Source: Formosa sp. Hel1_31_208
Lineage (GTDB): Bacteria > Bacteroidota > Bacteroidia > Flavobacteriales > Flavobacteriaceae
DNA length: 64,000 bases
Reading direction: 5' to 3'
Assembly: GCF_900104785.1 (NCBI RefSeq)
Contig: NZ_LT629733.1
Coordinates: 218,501 to 282,500 of the forward strand
The notes beneath the pieces are model-generated. The model saw only the letters and a program-made list of their open reading frames with translations, searched no databases and was not told the origin of the DNA. The position numbers and the translations under genes are program-made. Of the stretch, positions 48,845-56,611 are shown piece after piece; the stretch's first letter is position 1; each line of letters opens with the position of its first letter.

Positions 48845-49863
48845 AAAGACGTCATTTTATTAAAAAAGCATCTTTAACTGGTGTTGGACTTGCCGTTGGC
48901 AGTACACTTGTGAGTTGTGCTGAAAACACTTCAGATAAAACAGTTGAAAGTACAGCTGTTTTGAAAGCTGAAGATCCCACAAATAAAGCATCATTACCCT
49001 TAGTAATTGCCACATGGCATGTCATTAAGGCTACCGCGAAAGCGATGGAAGTCCTCCAAGCTGGAGGCAATGCATTAGATGCCGTAGAACAAGGCTGCAT
49101 GGTAGAAGAAGCGAACGAAAAAGGGCAATCGGTTGGTAAAGGCGGCCTCCCAGATCGCGATGGCAATGTTACACTTGATGCCTGTATTATGGATAAGCAT
49201 GGAAATTGTGGCTCAGTCGTCTATCTTCAAAACATAACTCATGCGGTTTCAGTCGCACGAAAAGTTATGGAAGATACACCGCATGTCATGCTAGCTGGCG
49301 AAGGTGCCAAACAGTTTGCGGTGTCTAAAGGGTTTAAACCAGAAGACTTATTGACTGAAGCTTCAAAAGCAGCTTGGGAAAAATGGAAAATTGAAGCGGA
49401 ATACAAACCCATTATCAATATCGAAAATCATGATACTATTGGTATGTTGGCAATCGATAAAAATGGTGATATTTCTGGCGCTTGCACAACGAGCGGATTA
49501 GCATACAAAATGGGAGGTCGCGTAGGAGACTCCCCAATAATAGGTTCTGGTTTATTTGTAGACAATGAAATTGGAGCTTGTGTCGCTACAGGTTTAGGCG
49601 AAGAAGTCGTCAAAACTGTTGGCAGCTTTTTAGTAGTAGAATTAATGCGACAAGGTAAATCACCTCAAGAAGCTTGTGAAGAAGCTATTAGTAGAATCGT
49701 GAACAAACCGAATAGCAACTACAAAGATTTTCAAGTTGGTTATATCGCTGTGAACAAAAAAGGTGAAACTGGGAGTTATTCCATACATCAATGGTTTAGT
49801 ATGACAAAGTTTCAAAATGATGTTAATGAGCAAATTCAGTCTGATTATTTTAACAAAGTTTAA
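48841..49863 (+). CDS. N4-(beta-N-acetylglucosaminyl)-L-asparaginase (glycosylasparaginase)
   Basis: 340-residue Ntn hydrolase that cleaves the GlcNAc-Asn bond, the final step of N-glycoprotein breakdown. Twin-arginine signal (KRRHFIKKASLTGVG) with a lipobox (STLVSC). Autocleavage site HDTIGM, whose Thr becomes the catalytic residue, then GRVGDSPIIGSG with substrate-binding Arg and Asp. The N-terminal half has GGNALDAVEQGC. Overlaps the transporter by four bases and ends convergently, overlapping the aldehyde dehydrogenase stop by four bases. Confidence 0.95.
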   Translation: MKRRHFIKKASLTGVGLAVGSTLVSCAENTSDKTVESTAVLKAEDPTNKASLPLVIATWHVIKATAKAMEVLQAGGNALDAVEQGCMVEEANEKGQSVGKGGLPDRDGNVTLDACIMDKHGNCGSVVYLQNITHAVSVARKVMEDTPHVMLAGEGAKQFAVSKGFKPEDLLTEASKAAWEKWKIEAEYKPIINIENHDTIGMLAIDKNGDISGACTTSGLAYKMGGRVGDSPIIGSGLFVDNEIGACVATGLGEEVVKTVGSFLVVELMRQGKSPQEACEEAISRIVNKPNSNYKDFQVGYIAVNKKGETGSYSIHQWFSMTKFQNDVNEQIQSDYFNKV

Positions 49864-51272
49864 AACCACTTTATAGTCAAATCGACAAGCTTCTGTTTAA
49901 AGTTGTTGTAAGGCGGCATGAGTAAATCTACCGCTCCAAGAGTATGTTGTTTTAATACTGAGCGTTGATTGCTAAATTCTTGAAATCCATAAACACCATG
50001 AGTTTTACCAATACCACTATTATTTGAGCCTCCAAACGGTAAATTATGATTTAAAAATTGCAACAAATTATGATTGATACAAGTGCTCCCGGCTCTTGTG
50101 TTATTTATTATGTCATTAATGCGTGTTCTATTCTTACTGAAAATATAAAGTGCTAGTGGTTTTTCTTTTGAATTGATGAAGTTAATAACTTCGTGCGTGG
50201 ATTGATATGTTTTCACCGGAAGTATGGGCCCGAAAATTTCATTCTGCATGAGTTGACTCTCTTCGGAAATATCAAAAACTAAAGTTGGTGCAATATAATT
50301 ATCCGTCTCGTCAAAGTTCCCTCCAACTGCAATACTCGCATTTCTAGCGTAAGCATCTTCGAGATACCCTTTTAAACGTTTATAATGTTTTTGGCTGACA
50401 ATTCTTCCGAAGGAATCTGAAGTTGAAGGGCTTTCAGAATAGAATTCAGTAATATAATTTTTAAATACTGAAGCAAATTCAGCTTTAATCGTTTCGTTAA
50501 CAAGCACATAATCAGGGGCAATACAGGTTTGGCCTGCGTTTAAAAATTTTCCGAAAACAATTTTTTTCACCGCTTTATCTAAATTTGAGGTGTCATCAAT
50601 AATTACGGGTGATTTACCTCCTAATTCTAATGTCACAGAACTTAAGTGCTCCGAAGCCGCTTTCATAACTAGTTTCCCTACTTGAGGTGACCCAGTAAAA
50701 AAGATATGGTTGAAAGGCAATTTAAGCAACTCTTGCGCTACTTCAACCTCTCCTTCGACAAGTGCAATTTCATTCTCATCAAATAAGTCATGAACGATAT
50801 CATACATCACCTTAGAGGTATGATAGGTTACTTCACTAGGTTTTAAAATCACCGTATTTCCAGCAGCTATTGCTGATACTAATGGCCCAAAGGTTAAATT
50901 CACAGGAAAATTCCAGGGAGAAATTATTAGGCAAACACCCTTGGCTTCATTTTTAATCCATGAAGAACTACCCAATAATGCTATTGGCGTATCGACATGT
51001 TGCTTTTTGAGCCATGATTTTAAATGCTTTATTGCAAAGTTTATTTCATCAATGACGGGATAAATTTCAGTAAGATCAACTTCAAGTTGCGGTTTTTTGA
51101 AATCTTTATATAAAGCTTCTCTAATCTCATTTTTATAGGTTATCTCGAGTGCCGCTTTTAAAGCTTTTAATTTTTTGATACGTACTTTATTATTGGTTTT
51201 ACCTACCAAAAACTGATTTGCTTTTTGTTTGTCAAATAGATTAGAAAACTGGTTATCTGAATAATTTGTCAT
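49860..51272 (-). CDS. Aldehyde dehydrogenase family protein (class 3-like)
   Basis: 470 residues. NAD(P)-dependent aldehyde oxidation: NFPVNLTFGPLVSAIAAGNT and FTGSPQVGK bind cofactor, LELGGKSPVI carries the general base Glu and GQTCIAPDY the catalytic Cys. The length and C-terminal tail (PPYNNFKQKLVDLTIKWF) fit the class-3 fatty-aldehyde type, where the hydrophobic tail helps membrane association. Substrate probably medium or long aliphatic aldehydes; inference. Stands alone, divergent from a small secreted protein. Confidence 0.93.
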   Translation of the reverse strand: MTNYSDNQFSNLFDKQKANQFLVGKTNNKVRIKKLKALKAALEITYKNEIREALYKDFKKPQLEVDLTEIYPVIDEINFAIKHLKSWLKKQHVDTPIALLGSSSWIKNEAKGVCLIISPWNFPVNLTFGPLVSAIAAGNTVILKPSEVTYHTSKVMYDIVHDLFDENEIALVEGEVEVAQELLKLPFNHIFFTGSPQVGKLVMKAASEHLSSVTLELGGKSPVIIDDTSNLDKAVKKIVFGKFLNAGQTCIAPDYVLVNETIKAEFASVFKNYITEFYSESPSTSDSFGRIVSQKHYKRLKGYLEDAYARNASIAVGGNFDETDNYIAPTLVFDISEESQLMQNEIFGPILPVKTYQSTHEVINFINSKEKPLALYIFSKNRTRINDIINNTRAGSTCINHNLLQFLNHNLPFGGSNNSGIGKTHGVYGFQEFSNQRSVLKQHTLGAVDLLMPPYNNFKQKLVDLTIKWF

Positions 51273-51397
51273 TTAAACTGTAATGTATTTATTGGGCTGC
51301 AAGCCCTTTTTGTGTATTTCGTCGATGTTTTTTACTACGGACTTCATCTCACCTAAAAATCATCCTTTTTATCTAATATATTCATTAGCACTCTATT

Positions 51398-51432
51398 TGT
51401 TGTGTTTCTTTGGCTTGAGTTAAAACACAACA
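51398..51432. repeat. 10-bp inverted repeat upstream of the small secreted protein gene
   Basis: TGTTGTGTTT (51398-51407) and its exact complement AAACACAACA (51423-51432) flank a 15-nt spacer. It ends 11 nt before the ATG at 51444, so it is either an operator overlapping the promoter or a hairpin in the leader. Confidence 0.5.
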
Positions 51433-51443
51433 CCTCAGTGATT

Positions 51444-51713
51444 ATGAAAAAAATATTAACCATATTAGCCTTTACAATATTACCTCTTATTTCTATAGGA
51501 CAGGAGGCTAATGTTGATATCAAAAATAATGATACTGCTGAAATTATCATTGAAAAGAAAGCAGAAACTCAAAATGCGAAACAAACCTCATCTAACTCTA
51601 CTGCTAAGTCTCAATTACTAAAAATTAACAGAAAGAAAAGTTCAGATATTATCAGCATCAAAGCTTATCGTAAAAGTTTACAAATAAAAGTGAAGGAAGT
51701 AAAGCTTTGTTAA
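51444..51713 (+). CDS. Small secreted protein of unknown function
   Basis: 89 residues. A clear signal peptide (MKKILTILAFTILPLISIGQ) precedes a short, basic, Ser/Lys/Thr-rich mature part of about 69 residues with a single Cys at the very C-terminus. I recognise no domain. The coding frame has a good terminator just behind it (51731-51766) and an inverted repeat before it, which supports a real gene. Periplasmic or secreted location is predicted. Confidence 0.6.
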   Translation: MKKILTILAFTILPLISIGQEANVDIKNNDTAEIIIEKKAETQNAKQTSSNSTAKSQLLKINRKKSSDIISIKAYRKSLQIKVKEVKLC

Positions 51714-51730
51714 TGCGTTTAAAAAAAATC

Positions 51731-51766
51731 AAAAAAAATCCGAAACATTAGTGTTTCGGATTTTTT
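51731..51766. terminator. Bidirectional terminator between the small secreted protein and cphA
   Basis: 16-bp stem (ATCCGAAACA plus A/T flanks) around a TTAG loop. It separates two convergent genes. Confidence 0.9.
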
Positions 51767-51776
51767 TTGTTAATTA

Positions 51777-54416
51777 TTATGCGAAATTTAATTCTCCCCT
51801 GGCTTCCTGTTCTTTAAACTTTTTAACCAATTCTAATGCGTCAGGTATCACATCACTACATAAAACAATAAGAGACCCTTTTACTGCATTTTTTACCGCA
51901 AAAGTAATCGCTTCTTTTTCAGATGGAATAATGGTTGTTTTCTTATTGGGATCTCTCCTCTTTATACCATCATCCAACATTTTAATGAGTTCTTGTTCTG
52001 TTTTACCGCGTAATCGTTTGTCTTGTCGAATAATTACCTCATCAAACATTTCGGCAGCAATAGCACCCATTTCATTATTGTCTTCAACCCGTCGATCTCC
52101 TAGTCCGGCGATAATACCTACTTTAACTGTGGCGTCTAACTCATCTGTAAATTTTTGTAGTGCTCTCATACCAGATGGGTTATGAGCATAGTCTAATAAA
52201 ATACTGAAGTTATTAAACTTGAATAAATTTAATCGTCCTGGAGTTTGAGAAGCCGACGGAATAAACGTTTCTAATCCTGCCTTCATATCCTCTATACTTA
52301 TGCCCTGTACATGCACCGCAAGAATGGCTGCGAGTACGTTTTGTATCATAAATTTTGCCTTACCACCGTAAGTTAACGGAATGTTTTCAGCCCTCATAAT
52401 ACGCATTTTCCATTCTCCTCTGCAAATCGTAACGTAACCATTTTCATATACAGCTGTTATACCATGTAAGCGTTGCAAGGCTTTAATTCTTGGATTATTC
52501 TCATCCATCGAAAACAAGGCGACATTGCAATCTACGCTTCTTCGCATATTATATACCAAATCGTCATCTGCATTTAAAATCGCATATCCATCTGGCAAAA
52601 CAGTTTCTGGAATAACTCCTTTAACTTTAGCCAATTGTTCGATAGTATGAATCCCTTTTAAACCCAAATGATCAGCTGCTACATTAGTCACAACACCAAC
52701 ATCACATTTCTTAAAGCCTAAGCCAGCTCTTAATAAACCGCCTCGAGCACATTCTAGAACTGCAAAATTTACGGTTGGATCCTTCAGTACAAATTCGGCA
52801 CTTGACGGACCAGTACAATCACCTGTCATTAATAATCTATTCTGAATATAAACGCCATCACTTGTGGTATAACCTACACGGTAACCATTCATTTTTGTGA
52901 TATGTGCAATAAGTCGAGATGTTGTTGTTTTTCCATTTGTTCCTGTTACAGCAATGATAGGAATTCGTCCCGTATCACTCTTTGTTGGAAATAACTTATC
53001 AATTACTGGTGCAGCCACATTTCTTGGCAATCCAGTGGTTGGTGCTAAATGCATTCTAAATCCTGGACCAGCATTCACTTCTAAAACGGCACCCCCTGTT
53101 TCACTTAGTGGTTTCGTGATATCACTTGTCATCACATCAATTCCACAAATATCTAAATCAATGATTTTTGAAATTCGCTCTGCCATTGACACATTTGCAG
53201 GATGCAAAATATCAGTGACATCCTCTGCGGTTCCACCTGTACTCAGATTTGCTGTGTCTTTTAAAATTAGTCGTTCTCCTTCTGGAATCACAGAATCAAG
53301 AGTATATCCAGCATCTTTTATGATCGTTTTTGTCAATTCATTAATAGAAATTTGCGTCAATACATTTTCATGACCGTAACCACGTCTTGGATCTTTATTA
53401 ACCTCATCAACAAGTTCTTGAATTGATGATTTACCATCTCCAATAACATGCGCAGGAGTTCTTATTGCCGCAGCCACTAACTTATTATTGATTACAAGTA
53501 ACCTATAATCCTCACCCGTAATAAATTTCTCTACGATTATTGCGCCACTACGCGAACTCTCTTTGGCATGTTTAAAAGCCTCCAAGGCATCTTCATAATT
53601 TCTTATATCTACAGTAATTCCTCGACCGTGATTTCCATCAACTGGTTTAATCACTAAAGGATAACCCACATAGCGACATGCCTCTTCTAAGCTACGTTCA
53701 CGGCGAATAATATCACCTTTAGGCACTTCAACTTCTGCCTGTTCTAAGAGGTATTTCGTATCTTCTTTATCACAAGCTAATTCTACACCAATACTGCTAG
53801 TTTCGCTCGTTACTGTTGCCTGAATTCGCTTTTGATTAGCCCCATAACCTAACTGAACCAGCGAGTATTTATTTAACCGTATCCATGGTATACCTCGAGA
53901 CTCAGCTTCCGCTACTATAGAACCTGTACTAGGCCCTAAACGATCGGCTTCGCGAAGTTCTCGCATTTCTTGTATGTCTTCAGACAAATCATAAGGTTCC
54001 CCACTAATCAATGCCTCACATATGCGCACAGAAGCTTTTGCGGCAAAGCGTCCAACAGATTCCTCCATATAGGCAAAAACCACGCTATAAACTCCTTCTT
54101 CGCCATAACCTCGTGTTCTTCCAAAACCAACATCCATACCCGCAAGAGTTTGAATTTCTAAGGCGATATGTTCTATAATATGACCCATCCAGGTCCCTTC
54201 TTCTACCCTTTGAAAGAAACCACCTGGTTCTCCCACCGAACATCTATGCTCAAACATCCCTGGAAACATAGTTTTTAATCGTTCATAAAAGCCATCAACT
54301 TTATTAGATGGTTGTTCTTCCATTTCCTGAAGATCTAATACCATTACAATTAATTTATGACGGCGAATAGACCAGTAATTAGGTCCTCGCATGGCATTAA
54401 TCTCGCGTATTTTCAT
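51777..54416 (-). CDS. cphA: Cyanophycin synthetase
   Basis: 879 residues, the usual CphA1 length. It makes cyanophycin, an Asp backbone with Arg side chains, using ATP. N-terminal domain (about 1-160, with MGHIIEHIALEIQTLAGM), ATP-grasp domain (about 220-470, VIKPVDGNHGRGITVDI; VLEVNAGPGFRMHLAP) that adds Asp, and a Mur-ligase-like domain (about 480-879, AVTGTNGKTTTSRLIAHI; LDYAHNPSG) that adds Arg. Divergent from cyanophycinase, with which it forms a storage and release module. Confidence 0.97.
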   Translation of the reverse strand: MKIREINAMRGPNYWSIRRHKLIVMVLDLQEMEEQPSNKVDGFYERLKTMFPGMFEHRCSVGEPGGFFQRVEEGTWMGHIIEHIALEIQTLAGMDVGFGRTRGYGEEGVYSVVFAYMEESVGRFAAKASVRICEALISGEPYDLSEDIQEMRELREADRLGPSTGSIVAEAESRGIPWIRLNKYSLVQLGYGANQKRIQATVTSETSSIGVELACDKEDTKYLLEQAEVEVPKGDIIRRERSLEEACRYVGYPLVIKPVDGNHGRGITVDIRNYEDALEAFKHAKESSRSGAIIVEKFITGEDYRLLVINNKLVAAAIRTPAHVIGDGKSSIQELVDEVNKDPRRGYGHENVLTQISINELTKTIIKDAGYTLDSVIPEGERLILKDTANLSTGGTAEDVTDILHPANVSMAERISKIIDLDICGIDVMTSDITKPLSETGGAVLEVNAGPGFRMHLAPTTGLPRNVAAPVIDKLFPTKSDTGRIPIIAVTGTNGKTTTSRLIAHITKMNGYRVGYTTSDGVYIQNRLLMTGDCTGPSSAEFVLKDPTVNFAVLECARGGLLRAGLGFKKCDVGVVTNVAADHLGLKGIHTIEQLAKVKGVIPETVLPDGYAILNADDDLVYNMRRSVDCNVALFSMDENNPRIKALQRLHGITAVYENGYVTICRGEWKMRIMRAENIPLTYGGKAKFMIQNVLAAILAVHVQGISIEDMKAGLETFIPSASQTPGRLNLFKFNNFSILLDYAHNPSGMRALQKFTDELDATVKVGIIAGLGDRRVEDNNEMGAIAAEMFDEVIIRQDKRLRGKTEQELIKMLDDGIKRRDPNKKTTIIPSEKEAITFAVKNAVKGSLIVLCSDVIPDALELVKKFKEQEARGELNFA

Positions 54417-54485
54417 GTTAGTTAGTTTTAATTTAAATTTTGTGAAAGATTATAAATATAGTATTTTTCAGAAGAAAATTTAGTT

Positions 54486-54494
54486 TATTTTTGC
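54486..54494 (+). promoter_or_regulatory. Candidate -7 element for cyanophycinase
   Basis: TATTTTTGC, a full match to TAnnTTTGC, 28 nt before the ATG at 54523. The -33 position has only a T run. Confidence 0.5.
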
Positions 54495-54522
54495 CCAATA
54501 TTTAAACGAGAGAAAGATTTTT

Positions 54523-55386
54523 ATGTTGACGAATAAAGGAACATTAATCCCTATTGGTGGAAATGAGGACAAAGGAATAGAAGAGCACGAACAATATACC
54601 TTGGAGTTTATTGATGAAGGTATCTTATATCACGTGGTCAAAGAAGCTGGAGGAACATCAGCAAAAATTGTTGTGATCCCAACTGCGTCGAGTATTCCCG
54701 AAGAAGTTGGCGCTAATTATCTAGAAGCTTTTAAAACTTTAGGATGTAACGATGTTACTGTTTTAGATATTAGAAGTAAAGAAGATTCTGAAAAAGAGTC
54801 CTCCATTAATTTAATGACCTCTGCCAACTGCATCATGTTCTCTGGTGGGAATCAATCTAAAATTACTGACAGAATTGGAGGAACTTCTATCCACAAAATT
54901 TTATTAGATCGCTATCAAAACGAAAAAGGTTTTGTTATTGCAGGAACAAGTGCTGGTGCTATGGTTATGGCTAATGAAATGATAGCAGGCGGCAGTGCGT
55001 CTGAAGCTTTTTATAAAGGTGCCGTAAAAATGTATAAAGGTCTTGGGCTAATTCCCGACCTCATTATTGATACGCACTTCATTAAACGAGGGCGCTTTGG
55101 GAGACAAAGTGAAGCCATTGCTAAATTTCCAAATATAATTGGTTTTGGATTAGCAGAAGACACCGGAATTATTATTAAGAATGGTAACGAGTGTACCGTG
55201 ATTGGATCAGGAATGATTATTGTTTTTGACGGAAGTAAATTGACTCACAACAATGAAAAAGTATTAGAAGAAGGCACACCTATGACTATGGCAAATTTAA
55301 CTGTTCATGTGTTGTCCAATGGCGATCAGTACAATATCAAACAACGAAAAGTAACTGTTCTTCCTATTGAAGCACCATTTATCTAA
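54523..55386 (+). CDS. cphB: Cyanophycinase
   Basis: 287-residue serine peptidase of the S51 family that cuts cyanophycin to beta-Asp-Arg dipeptides. Start LIPIGGNEDKG, nucleophile elbow GTSAGAMVM (catalytic Ser), GGNQSKI, DTHFIKRGRFGR with the catalytic-region His, and GFGLAEDTGII. No signal peptide, so it acts on cytosolic granules. The divergent cphA and the isoaspartyl peptidase downstream supply the other steps. Confidence 0.95.
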   Translation: MLTNKGTLIPIGGNEDKGIEEHEQYTLEFIDEGILYHVVKEAGGTSAKIVVIPTASSIPEEVGANYLEAFKTLGCNDVTVLDIRSKEDSEKESSINLMTSANCIMFSGGNQSKITDRIGGTSIHKILLDRYQNEKGFVIAGTSAGAMVMANEMIAGGSASEAFYKGAVKMYKGLGLIPDLIIDTHFIKRGRFGRQSEAIAKFPNIIGFGLAEDTGIIIKNGNECTVIGSGMIIVFDGSKLTHNNEKVLEEGTPMTMANLTVHVLSNGDQYNIKQRKVTVLPIEAPFI

Positions 55387-55429
55387 TTTTTTTTTAAATT
55401 CAAATTAAATTCTTTTAGTTTCGAAACCT

Positions 55430-55624
55430 ATGAAGCTTAGGTTTATGATCGGAATTTTATTTTTAATGCTACAAGTTGGTTCAATCATCTATGTGCATTT
55501 TATTCCAGAACGCTTTTTTTGTATGGGCACTCATCTTTTACTTTTTACCGGTGAGATGGAAGAAAGTAAAACAACTCTTATTATTTATAAATCAACACGG
55601 TTTCTTCTCCTTGAGAAGTTTTAA
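55430..55624 (+). pseudogene. Short membrane-protein reading frame, possibly a gene remnant
   Basis: 64 codons. The first 30 or so (MKLRFMIGILFLMLQVGSII, then a VHFIPERFFC segment) look like a genuine N-terminus with one membrane helix and resemble, from memory, the start of a longer flavobacterial protein whose next residues are WAP. After the T-run at about 55517-55523 the similarity is lost, and the frame overlaps the end of the convergent peptidase gene by 44 nt. A one-base shift would restore a Trp-Ala pair. It may be a decayed gene or a real small membrane protein; I cannot decide. Confidence 0.3.
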
Positions 55625-56510
55625 ACCCACGATACATCCCTTCTGTATTAAAAGGCATGGCAATATTTCCATTCGCATCCACAGCAATTAACCCACCATC
55701 ACCTCCAATTTCGAGAATACGCTTATGAATGACCTCTTCTGAAGCAGCTTTTAAACTCATGTTTTTGTGTTCCATTAAACTAGCCACATCGTAAGCTACA
55801 ACTCCGCGAATAAAGAATTCACCACTTCCTGTGCACGAGATGGCACAGGTCTTGTTGTTGGCATAATTTCCTGCGCCAACCATCGGGCTATCGCCTACTC
55901 GTCCCCATTTTTTATTGGTCATTCCACCTGTAGAAGTTGCTGCCGCAATATTCCCGTCTTGGTCGCAAGCCACAGCGCCAACAGTTCCAAACTTTCCGTC
56001 TTTTTTCACACTGTGATCCAACTGAAACGTCTCACTGTCTTTTATGCCTTGCCATTGTTGGTAACGTATCTCATCGTAAAAATACTCCGGAGATTCAATG
56101 GTATACCCTCGCCCTTTAGCAAATTGCATCGCGCCTTCTCCAGCTAAAAACACATGATAACTATTATCCATCACGTCTCTAGCTAAAGACACAGGGTTTT
56201 TTATCCCAGTAACTAAGGAAACAGCTCCAGCATTGCGCGTTTTTCCGTCCATGATACAGGCGTCCATTTCATGGGTGCCTTCTGCTGTAAACACAGCGCC
56301 TTTTCCAGCATTGAATAACGGTGTGTCTTCTAAAGATTTAACTGCAGTTTCAACCGCATCCAAAGCACTTCCACCTGTTTCTAAAACATGATACCCTTTA
56401 TCTAATGCTTGTTTTAATGCCGCTTTATATTCCGCTTCCAATTCAGTAGTCATTAAACCTTTAACTAAGGTTCCTGCGCCTCCATGGATAGCGATAGAAA
56501 AATTTCTCAT
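55581..56510 (-). CDS. iaaA: Isoaspartyl peptidase / L-asparaginase (Ntn hydrolase)
   Basis: 309-residue cytosolic Ntn hydrolase of the plant-type asparaginase family. It starts RNFSIAIHGGAGTL, has GGSALDAVETAVKSLED, the autocleavage site FGTVGAVACD (Thr nucleophile), ATSTGGMTNK and GRVGDSPMVGAG. It cleaves isoaspartyl dipeptides. Beside cphA and cphB its likely job is splitting the beta-Asp-Arg released by cyanophycinase. It lacks the export signal seen in its paralogue, the glycosylasparaginase at 48841-49863. Confidence 0.94.
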   Translation of the reverse strand: MRNFSIAIHGGAGTLVKGLMTTELEAEYKAALKQALDKGYHVLETGGSALDAVETAVKSLEDTPLFNAGKGAVFTAEGTHEMDACIMDGKTRNAGAVSLVTGIKNPVSLARDVMDNSYHVFLAGEGAMQFAKGRGYTIESPEYFYDEIRYQQWQGIKDSETFQLDHSVKKDGKFGTVGAVACDQDGNIAAATSTGGMTNKKWGRVGDSPMVGAGNYANNKTCAISCTGSGEFFIRGVVAYDVASLMEHKNMSLKAASEEVIHKRILEIGGDGGLIAVDANGNIAMPFNTEGMYRGFKTSQGEETVLIYK

Positions 56511-56581
56511 TCGTATTTATTTTACTTCGGAAAATTACAAATTGTAGTTCAAATAATTCTCAAATTACTCATAACTTTTCG

Positions 56582-56589
56582 TAGCTTTG
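56582..56589 (+). promoter_or_regulatory. Candidate -7 element for polA
   Basis: TAGCTTTG matches TAnnTTTG, 22 nt before the polA ATG. There is no -33 match at the usual distance. Confidence 0.45.
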
Positions 56590-56611
56590 AATCTCTTACA
56601 AATTCATTCCG

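Noticed and set aside
52897..53373. 158-codon plus-strand frame antisense to cphA
   Set aside because: It lies wholly within a well-supported gene with full motifs and shows no recognisable protein features.
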